64,000 nt of DNA from Tatumella saanichensis. Lineage in GTDB: Bacteria > Pseudomonadota > Gammaproteobacteria > Enterobacterales > Enterobacteriaceae. The position numbers and the translations under genes were made by a program. Shown here one piece after another: positions 57,207-64,000 of the stretch (its first letter is position 1; each line of letters opens with the position of its first letter). The DNA lies in NCBI RefSeq assembly GCF_000439375.1, contig NZ_ATMI01000051.1:43336-107335 (forward strand), written 5' to 3'. The notes beneath the pieces are model-generated. The model made no database searches, was not told the origin of the DNA, and was given only the letters and a program-made list of their open reading frames with translations.

Positions 57207-58631
57207 GTGATTTTGAATAAGCGACATTTTGCTCCGCGCTCTCTACGACAACTGGTATTACTGGCGTTTATGCTGGTGCTACTGCCGTTATTGATCCTAG
57301 CTTGGCAGGCATGGGATAGCTTTACTGGTCTCAGTCAGCAGGCGGCGGCAACTAACCGCAATACCTTCACTAATGTCCGGCTGAGTGAATTGATGGCACG
57401 TACTGCGCTGGATGCAGAGCGCAGCTACCGGCAGTATTGCGTGGTGGGCGACCCGACGCTCAGTGCTCTGTACCATCAACAATACAGTCGCTATCAGGCC
57501 ATGCTCAGCACTTTTCGCCAGCAATTACCGGATCTAGATATCGCCCGACAGATCAGCCAGCATTTGGCGGTATTAGCCCAACCTGAATGCATCCAGGGGG
57601 ATCTGCCGCCGACAGTTTCCGATATTCTCAGCGATTTTTCTCAACAGAACAGCCTGTTGGTACAGGCGACCCGACAACAGGTGATGGCCAAGGGGTTACA
57701 ATTGCAGCGTAATATTGCTGAACGCGGCGCGTTTTTTGGCTGGCAGGCACTGATACTGTTCCTGTTAAGCCTCGGGCTAATGTTACTGTTTACGCGAATG
57801 ATCATCCGTCCGGTGAAAGATCTTAAGCAGATGATCCACCGACTGGGGGAAGGGGGGGAGATAGACCTGACCACTGAGTTTCGAGGCCCGGTGGAAATCC
57901 GTTCTCTTGGCCAACGGGTGGTGTGGCTGAGTGAGCGTCTGTCATGGCTTGAGGCCCAGCGCCATGAATTTCTGCGGCACCTGTCCCATGAGCTAAAAAC
58001 CCCGCTTGCCAGCCTGCGGGAAGGAAGTGCATTACTGGCAGATGAAGTCAGTGGGCCGCTTAACCCTGAACAAAAAGAGATTGTGTCTATCCTAGATCAG
58101 AGCAGCCTGCATCTACAGACCCTGATCGAACAGTTGCTCGACTATAACCGCCACAGCAGTGATGGTGGTACCGGCATTACCCTTGTACAGCTCGAACCGC
58201 TGTTCGGCGAAATTATCAGTGCCCATGCGTTACCAGCCAGTGCGCGGCAGATAGAAACGGTGCTGTCTTTGGAACAACCGGTCTGTCTGGCAGACCGGCA
58301 ACTGCTGGGCAGGGCGCTGGATAACCTTTATTCCAACGCCATAAACTACGGAAAACCAGGGGGAACCATTATGCTGACGTCGACACGGACAGCACAGCGG
58401 GTGGTGATTGAGGTGATTAACCAGGGAACGGCGATCCCGGCCCATGAACGTGAAATGATTTTTGAGCCGTTTTATCAGGGATCTCGTCAACGCCGCGGGC
58501 CGGTAAAAGGTAGCGGGCTGGGACTGAGTATAGCCAAAGATTGTATTCATCGAATGCAGGGGACATTATCGCTGGTCAGTCATCCGCAGATGGCAGTCTG
58601 TTTTCGTATTGAACTTCCGGCAGAAGATTAA
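57207..58631 (+). CDS. glrK: Sensor histidine kinase GlrK (QseE)
   Basis: 474 aa from GTG 57207; TTG 57213 is the alternative and gives the family-like N-terminus NKRHFAPRSLRQLV. TM1 ~16-34, periplasmic domain, TM2 ~179-200, HAMP (~201-250), HisKA with His261 (HLSHELKTPLASLREG) and HATPase (DNLYSNAINYG; GSGLGLSIA). Phosphorylates GlrR in response to envelope signals. First gene of glrK-qseG-glrR. Confidence 0.96.
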   Translation: MILNKRHFAPRSLRQLVLLAFMLVLLPLLILAWQAWDSFTGLSQQAAATNRNTFTNVRLSELMARTALDAERSYRQYCVVGDPTLSALYHQQYSRYQAMLSTFRQQLPDLDIARQISQHLAVLAQPECIQGDLPPTVSDILSDFSQQNSLLVQATRQQVMAKGLQLQRNIAERGAFFGWQALILFLLSLGLMLLFTRMIIRPVKDLKQMIHRLGEGGEIDLTTEFRGPVEIRSLGQRVVWLSERLSWLEAQRHEFLRHLSHELKTPLASLREGSALLADEVSGPLNPEQKEIVSILDQSSLHLQTLIEQLLDYNRHSSDGGTGITLVQLEPLFGEIISAHALPASARQIETVLSLEQPVCLADRQLLGRALDNLYSNAINYGKPGGTIMLTSTRTAQRVVIEVINQGTAIPAHEREMIFEPFYQGSRQRRGPVKGSGLGLSIAKDCIHRMQGTLSLVSHPQMAVCFRIELPAED

Positions 58632-58641
58632 GGAGCCCCCA

Positions 58642-59217
58642 ATGGCGCTGCAGGCTGTGTGTCGTACCCTGATCTTCGCTCTGGTACTGCTGTTAACTGC
58701 CTGTGCGCGGCAGCCTTCACCTCGGAGCACTGAGACCGCAACGGAAAGTCAGGTCAGCGGGACAACTTGTCCGCTGATCTCTGCCGCATTGGCTGAACAA
58801 CCTGCGCCTTGGCTGGCACTCATCCAATGTACCGCACAGCACCCATTGTCTGAAAATCAATCTCAGGCCGCCAATCTGCCCGCCACTGACTGGATTACCG
58901 GTTGGCAGCAAAGTATTCTAGAATCCCCGCCGCAGGTGGATGTTGCCCCATCTCAGGAAAGGGTCCATCAATTGCTGACACAGCAGCCGGTAGTACCGTT
59001 GAGCGTAAGGCCGCTATATGATCTGTGGTTGGAAAAGCTACAGGATAAGCGACAGCTGGCACTCCGCCAGCAGCAATTGAATTCACTGCGACAGCAGTCT
59101 GCTCAGGAAATGGCCCGCTTACAGCAACAGCAGCAGCAGACAATGCGTACGCTGGCGGAGAAGAAAAAGCAGTTGTCACGACTGACCGAAATTGAACGTC
59201 AGCTTTCGAACCGATAA
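58642..59217 (+). CDS. qseG: Outer-membrane lipoprotein QseG
   Basis: 191 aa from ATG 58642, with AGGAG 9 bases upstream. Lipobox LLTAC (mature Cys ~20). The C-terminus is a coiled coil (QLALRQQQLNSLRQQ, ending EIERQLSNR). E. coli QseG lies in the outer membrane and activates the GlrK kinase. Sits between the kinase and regulator genes. Confidence 0.9.
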   Translation: MALQAVCRTLIFALVLLLTACARQPSPRSTETATESQVSGTTCPLISAALAEQPAPWLALIQCTAQHPLSENQSQAANLPATDWITGWQQSILESPPQVDVAPSQERVHQLLTQQPVVPLSVRPLYDLWLEKLQDKRQLALRQQQLNSLRQQSAQEMARLQQQQQQTMRTLAEKKKQLSRLTEIERQLSNR

Positions 59218-59255
59218 GTCCCGGTCGCCCGGATTTCAGATAAGGCAGTAGGCCA

Positions 59256-60590
59256 ATGACTCAATATACTTCACGATTACTTCTGGTGGATGATGACCCC
59301 GGTATCCTGACACTACTGGGAATGCGTCTGCGCAGTGAAGGTTTCCATGTCTCTGCCTGTGAAAACGGGCCGGACGCTCTGCGTCATCTGGTTAGGGAGC
59401 CGGTGGATTTGGTAATCAGTGATCTGCGCATGGATATGATGGACGGTCTAACGCTGTTTGAAGAGATCCAGAAGCAGGTTCCGGGCTTACCAGTAATCAT
59501 CCTGACAGCCCACGGCTCAATCCCCGATGCAGTGTCTGCGACCCAGCAAGGGGTGTTCAGTTTCCTGACCAAGCCGGTGGATCGTGATGCCCTTTATCAA
59601 GCCATCGACCAAGCCCTCAGTCAACGTGGCAGTATTGGTGAGAATCCGCTAAGTGACACTATTGTTACCCGTAGTCCAGTGATGTTACGGATGCTGGAAC
59701 AGGCACAACGGGTGGCACAATCTGATGTCAGTGTACTGATCCAAGGGCAGAGCGGCACCGGCAAAGAGGTTTTGGCAAAGGCTATCCACCAAGCCAGTCC
59801 CCGCCATGACCACCCGTTTATTGCCATCAACTGTGGTGCGCTGCCCGGTCAATTACTGGAGTCAGAACTGTTCGGTCATGCCAAAGGGGCATTTACCGGT
59901 GCCACGACTGCCCGCGAAGGGCTGTTTCAGGCAGCTGATGGCGGCACGCTGTTTCTCGACGAAATTGGTGATATGCCAGCTGAATTGCAGGTAAAACTGC
60001 TGCGGGTATTACAGGAACGCACACTACGGCCGCTTGGCAGTAACCGTGATATCGCCATTAATGTGAGAATTATCTCGGCAACGCATCGCGATTTACCCAA
60101 GGCGATGGAATGTCAGGAATTCCGTGAAGACCTCTATTATCGGCTGAATGTGGTAACTCTGCGCTTACCGGCGTTACATGAACGGGCCGAAGATATCCCG
60201 TTGTTAGCCAACACCCTATTGCGACAGGTCGCCGAACGGCACAAGCCGATGGTACGCAGCTTTTCGGCGGAGGCGATGAAACGCTTAATGGTGGCAAGTT
60301 GGCCGGGCAATGTCCGGCAACTGGTGAATGTGATTGAACAGTGCGTGGCCTTGAGCAGCTCGGCGGTGATCACTGACCGACTGGTCGAGGAAGCGTTAGC
60401 GGGCGAAAACACGGCGCTACTGACGTTTGCTGAGGCGAGAAACCAGTTTGAACTGAACTATCTGCGCAAGATTTTGCAGATGGCTGGGGGAAATGTGACC
60501 AATGCCGCAAGAATGGCAGGACGCAATCGTACTGAGTTTTATAAACTTCTGTCCCGACATGAACTGGACGCCAGCGATTTTAAAGGGTAA
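59256..60590 (+). CDS. glrR: Sigma-54 response regulator GlrR (QseF)
   Basis: 444 aa, E. coli length. Receiver domain with phospho-acceptor Asp56 (VISDLRMDMMDG), AAA+ domain with Walker A GQSGTGKE and the sigma-54 contact motif AKGAFTGAT, and a C-terminal Fis-type helix-turn-helix (GGNVTNAARMAGRNRTEFYKLL). Activates glmY (three operators upstream of glmY) and, in E. coli, rpoE. Confidence 0.98.
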   Translation: MTQYTSRLLLVDDDPGILTLLGMRLRSEGFHVSACENGPDALRHLVREPVDLVISDLRMDMMDGLTLFEEIQKQVPGLPVIILTAHGSIPDAVSATQQGVFSFLTKPVDRDALYQAIDQALSQRGSIGENPLSDTIVTRSPVMLRMLEQAQRVAQSDVSVLIQGQSGTGKEVLAKAIHQASPRHDHPFIAINCGALPGQLLESELFGHAKGAFTGATTAREGLFQAADGGTLFLDEIGDMPAELQVKLLRVLQERTLRPLGSNRDIAINVRIISATHRDLPKAMECQEFREDLYYRLNVVTLRLPALHERAEDIPLLANTLLRQVAERHKPMVRSFSAEAMKRLMVASWPGNVRQLVNVIEQCVALSSSAVITDRLVEEALAGENTALLTFAEARNQFELNYLRKILQMAGGNVTNAARMAGRNRTEFYKLLSRHELDASDFKG

Positions 60591-60680
60591 CTTGCTGACG
60601 ATTATTTTTACCGGCTCTCCGGTGGCCCCTTCATGCTCTGCGGAAAAGATGCCCGCATTGTCAGTGGTGAAAGCAAATAA

Positions 60681-61028
<348 letters not shown>

Positions 61029-61065
61029 TTAGGCCGGCCAGTGCTGGCCGGCTGGGGTATGGTGG

Positions 61066-62247
61066 TTACAGGGTCTGATGTGGCCCGAACATTTCATAAT
61101 GAATACGGTCCCGGCTGATCCCGCGGGCAGTCAACTGCACAAGCATTGACTGCATAAATGCAGCCGGACCGCACAGGTAATAGTCGCCGTCTGCTGAAAT
61201 CACGTCGGCGGCGAGTTGGCCAATATCCATCCTGCCACTGCAATAGGCCTCACTGTGAGTGGCTATCTGTGAATACCAAGTCTGCTGGCTAAATTGTTCC
61301 AGCTGCGCGCCGAGAGTGTTCACTTCCTCAGCAAAAGCATGGCTGCCGGGATGTCTGGTGGCATGCCACCAGTTCACTTTGGCCGGATAACGGCTTTCCG
61401 CTAACTGATGTAGCATTGCCAGCATCGGTGTCAGGCCTGATCCTGCAGAAATCAGGGTCACCGGTTGCGGTGTCTGAGTGCCTTGCAACCTGAAATCCCC
61501 AGAGGGTACCGATAACAGTACGCTGTCGCCACACCGGGCCTGTTGATGGAACCAGCCGGATACCTTGCCATGGGGTTGGTGGCGCACGGCAATCCGGTAG
61601 TCTTTGCCTGCAGAAGGGCGAGTCAGAGAATATTGGCGCAACTGACGATATTCCCACCCCGCTGGCTGAAGGCTGACCGTCACATACTGGCCTGCGGTGA
61701 AGTCTGGCACCGGCAGCCCGTCCTGCGGCGTCAGAACGAAGCTCTTGATCCCGTCACTTTCTTCAGTAATCTGGCTGATCACAAAAGGACGATGACCTTG
61801 CCACCCCCCTAACTGCTGTGCCCCTTGCTGATAAATAGCCGCTTCTTGGCGGATAAATATATCGGCCAATACCCCATAGACCTCAGCCCAGGCGGCGAGA
61901 ACCTCTTCGCCGGGATCAAGTAATTCATGCAGGGTGGCGAGTAGATGCTCGCCAACAATGGCGTACTGTTCTGGGTGGATATTCAGGCTGGTATGTTTTT
62001 GGGCGATCCTTTCTACCGCTTCTTGTAGCGCCTGCGGGGTATCAAGGTGAGCCCCATAGGCGCACAGTGCCCCGAACAGCGCTGCCGGTTGCTGGCCATT
62101 TTGCTGGTGGGTCATGTTGAAGATATTTTTCAGTTCAGGATGGTGGCGGAACATACGCTGATAAAAATATTCGGTGACCGCTGGGCCAGCGTCGCGGATC
62201 GCGGGTAGGGTACTTCTCACCAATTCCAGGGTACGGGCATCAGGCAT
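61066..62247 (-). CDS. hmp: Flavohaemoprotein (nitric oxide dioxygenase)
   Basis: 393 aa (E. coli 396). Globin domain with distal Tyr29 and proximal His85 (AQKHTSLNI), FAD-binding RQYSLTRPSAGKDYR and NAD-binding ISAGSGLTPMLAMLH. Converts NO to nitrate aerobically. An NsrR operator precedes the start, and glyA diverges from it. Confidence 0.97.
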   Translation of the reverse strand: MPDARTLELVRSTLPAIRDAGPAVTEYFYQRMFRHHPELKNIFNMTHQQNGQQPAALFGALCAYGAHLDTPQALQEAVERIAQKHTSLNIHPEQYAIVGEHLLATLHELLDPGEEVLAAWAEVYGVLADIFIRQEAAIYQQGAQQLGGWQGHRPFVISQITEESDGIKSFVLTPQDGLPVPDFTAGQYVTVSLQPAGWEYRQLRQYSLTRPSAGKDYRIAVRHQPHGKVSGWFHQQARCGDSVLLSVPSGDFRLQGTQTPQPVTLISAGSGLTPMLAMLHQLAESRYPAKVNWWHATRHPGSHAFAEEVNTLGAQLEQFSQQTWYSQIATHSEAYCSGRMDIGQLAADVISADGDYYLCGPAAFMQSMLVQLTARGISRDRIHYEMFGPHQTL

Positions 62248-62278
62248 CAGACTTTCCTCACAAAACAGATGAAATTAT

Positions 62279-62301
62279 AAGGTGTATTTTTAATGCATGT
62301 T
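62279..62301 (-). promoter_or_regulatory. NsrR operator of hmp
   Basis: Imperfect palindrome AAGGTGTATTT-T-TAATGCATGTT, close to the NsrR consensus AAGATGYATTT-N-AAATRCATCTT, 32-54 bases upstream of hmp. Confidence 0.8.
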
Positions 62302-62449
62302 ATTCCTGACCTTGAGAAAAGTAAACGGCTTCTTTACTGGTAGCCCTCGATCTGTGAGGCTATCCATTGAAAAGTCATTGCCCGTGGGGCGAAAAGTCAC
62401 TGCTGAAAAAGCGCTTAATTATCAGGGGCGGATCCGCAGATTGTCTGAT

Positions 62450-62465
62450 TGCCAATCGTTTGCGC
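62450..62465 (+). promoter_or_regulatory. PurR-like box upstream of glyA
   Basis: AATCGTTTGCGC within TGCCAATCGTTTGCGC resembles the E. coli glyA pur box; left arm degenerate. About 115 bases before the start. Confidence 0.65.
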
Positions 62466-62579
62466 AAAAAGAGTGTTTTCCGGCTACCGCCGCCCGCTAA
62501 AAGAGTTTACACTGTTGGCCGTTGCCCGCTGATGGGTGTTAAATTGCCGTTTTTAAGTTAGCTGAGTCAGGAGATGCGG

Positions 62580-63833
62580 ATGTTAAAGCGAGAGATGAAC
62601 ATAGCCGATTATGATGCCCAGTTGTGGGAGGCGATGGAGCAAGAGAAAGTGCGTCAGGAAGAGCACATTGAACTGATTGCTTCAGAAAACTACACCAGCC
62701 CACGCGTAATGCAGGCTCAGGGTTCACAGCTTACCAACAAATACGCAGAAGGGTATCCTGGGAAGCGTTATTACGGCGGTTGCGAGTACGTAGACATCGT
62801 TGAACAATTAGCCATCGACCGTGCTAAAGAGCTGTTCGGTGCTGATTATGCTAACGTTCAGCCACACAGTGGTTCTCAAGCCAACTTTGCCGTTTTTACA
62901 GCATTGCTGCAACCAGGCGATACTATTCTGGGGATGAACTTGGCCCATGGCGGTCACCTGACTCATGGTTCCCCGGTTAACCTGTCCGGCAAACTGTATA
63001 ATGTTATTCCTTACGGCATCGATGAAAGCGGCAAAATCGACTACGACGAGCTGGCAGAACTGGCGAAAACCCATCAGCCTAAATTAATTATCGGCGGCTT
63101 CTCTGCGTATTCCGGCGTGTGTGACTGGGAAAAAATGCGCGAAATCGCGGACAGTATTGGTGCATGGCTGTTTGTTGATATGGCCCACGTGGCAGGCCTG
63201 GTGGCAGCGGATGTTTACCCGAACCCACTGCCACACGCCCATGTGGTAACGACCACTACCCATAAAACCTTGGCAGGCCCGCGTGGCGGCTTGATCTTGG
63301 CGAAAGGCGGTGACGAAGACCTGTATAAAAAACTGAACTCCGCAGTATTCCCAGGTGGTCAGGGTGGTCCTCTGATGCACGTGATCGCCGGTAAAGCAGT
63401 GGCCCTGAAAGAAGCGATGGAGCCGGAGTTCAAGGCCTATCAGCAGCAGGTGGCGGTAAATGCTAAAGCCATGGTTGAAGTGTTGATTGCACGTGGTTAC
63501 AACATCGTTTCAGGTGGTACCCATAATCACCTGTTCCTGCTGGATTTGGTTGACAAAAACCTGACTGGTAAAGAAGCGGATGCCGCACTGGGTCGTGCCA
63601 ATATCACTGTTAACAAAAACAGCGTCCCTAACGATCCTAAGAGCCCGTTTGTCACCTCTGGGATCCGTATCGGTACCCCTGCTGTGACCCGTCGTGGTTT
63701 TAAAGAAGATGACGTCCGTCAGTTAGCAGGCTGGATCGCGGATGTGTTGGATAATATCAACGATGAAGCGACCATTGAGCGCGTTAAAGGCCAGGTGCTG
63801 GAAATCTGTGCCCGTCTGCCGGTCTATGCGTGA
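62580..63833 (+). CDS. glyA: Serine hydroxymethyltransferase
   Basis: 417 aa, E. coli length, from ATG 62580 ([15 protein letters not shown]) with CAGGAG upstream. PLP-lysine ~229 in [14 protein letters not shown]. Converts serine and tetrahydrofolate to glycine and methylene-THF, feeding purine and one-carbon pools, which fits PurR control alongside purL. Confidence 0.99.
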   Translation: MLKREMNIADYDAQLWEAMEQEKVRQEEHIELIASENYTSPRVMQAQGSQLTNKYAEGYPGKRYYGGCEYVDIVEQLAIDRAKELFGADYANVQPHSGSQANFAVFTALLQPGDTILGMNLAHGGHLTHGSPVNLSGKLYNVIPYGIDESGKIDYDELAELAKTHQPKLIIGGFSAYSGVCDWEKMREIADSIGAWLFVDMAHVAGLVAADVYPNPLPHAHVVTTTTHKTLAGPRGGLILAKGGDEDLYKKLNSAVFPGGQGGPLMHVIAGKAVALKEAMEPEFKAYQQQVAVNAKAMVEVLIARGYNIVSGGTHNHLFLLDLVDKNLTGKEADAALGRANITVNKNSVPNDPKSPFVTSGIRIGTPAVTRRGFKEDDVRQLAGWIADVLDNINDEATIERVKGQVLEICARLPVYA

Positions 63834-63867
63834 TCGTTAAAGACCGTTGCGGCGGCCACTGACGAGC

Positions 63868-63895
63868 AAAAAAGACGGCATCCGCCGTCTTTTTT
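63868..63895 (+). terminator. Terminator of glyA
   Basis: Perfect 12-bp stem AAAAAAGACGGC/GCCGTCTTTTTT with ATCC loop, followed by G and T. Confidence 0.93.
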
Positions 63896-63903
63896 GTTTT
63901 CGG

Positions 63904-64000
63904 TGACCCGTCCTGAATAGCGTTGACACGTTCCTGTTCTAATTCTGGAGAACGTGATGATGACAGAGTTCAAACGCACCCAACGAGATTATCCTCTATC
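63904..64000 (+). mobile_element. Left end of a probable IS3-family insertion sequence (cut by the window edge)
   Basis: Immediately after the glyA terminator the sequence TGACCCGTCCTGAATAGCG has the look of an IS3-type terminal repeat. It is followed 50 bases on by a ribosome site and an ORF that matches the start of IS3-type OrfA proteins as I recall them. Without the right end and target duplication this stays tentative. Confidence 0.5.
63957..64000 (+). CDS. Putative IS3-type transposase OrfA, 5' end only
   Basis: ATG at 63957 (or 63960), with CTGGAG upstream at 63945-63950. The visible residues MMTEFKRTQRDYPL are followed by the window edge. The start resembles OrfA helix-turn-helix proteins of IS3 relatives; too short to be certain. 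Confidence 0.45.
   Translation, partial: MMTEFKRTQRDYPL

Overview
The window is chromosomal DNA of a gamma-proteobacterium of the order Enterobacterales. The evidence is a tmRNA with the ANDENYALAA tag, near-complete conservation of E. coli-type proteins (LepA, Era, PurL, GlnB, GlyA), and E. coli-like gene blocks: smpB-ratA-ratB-bamE-recN-nadK-grpE, rpoE-rseABC-lepA-lepB-rnc-era-recO-pdxJ-acpS and purL-glmY-glrK-qseG-glrR-glnB. I cannot name the genus. It is not E. coli itself: nadB is missing beside rpoE, grpE lies next to ung, and a Csu-type pilus operon sits between pgpC and tadA.

Positions 1-23490 are the late half of a P2/Fels-2-like prophage abutting the 3' end of ssrA. Replication and integration genes lie off the left edge. 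The order is Q-P | O-N-M-L-X-holin-endolysin-lysB-lysC-R-S | V-W-J-I-H-G | FI-FII-E(E')-T-U-D-ogr, and every expected late gene is full length. Ogr-type operators (TGT-N12-ACA) precede O/P, V and FI. Three cargo loci interrupt this frame: (a) a TTG-started HNH-type protein in the A-Q interval where P2 carries tin/old (816-1646); (b) an AT-rich ATPase + HNH pair resembling the Septu anti-phage system (PtuA/PtuB), inserted in reverse orientation between S and the V promoter (10183-12068); (c) a WYL-like/BRCT protein between ogr and ssrA (22883-23365).

Positions 23491-44892 are core chromosome: ssrA and smpB (ribosome rescue), ratAB, bamE, recN with a LexA box, nadK, grpE with a sigma-32 promoter, ung, grcA with an FNR-like site, srmB and trmN. 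Next come the sigma-E operon (rseD-like leader, rpoE, rseABC), lepA, lepB, rnc with an RNase III-type leader hairpin, era, recO, pdxJ, acpS, ferredoxin yfhL, a phytanoyl-CoA-dioxygenase-family protein and pgpC.

Positions 44916-50114 hold a five-gene Csu-type (archaic chaperone-usher) pilus operon on the minus strand. Its AT-rich upstream region is bounded by a perfect 12-bp inverted repeat (50148-50159 / 50330-50341), a layout that recalls invertible fimbrial promoters.

Positions 50538-63833 return to core genes: tadA, mltF, purL (PurR box), the small RNA glmY with three GlrR operators and an overlapping sigma-54/sigma-70 promoter, the glrK-qseG-glrR envelope-stress system that controls it, glnB, and divergent hmp (NsrR site) and glyA (PurR-like box). 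The last ~100 bases look like the start of an IS3-type insertion sequence.
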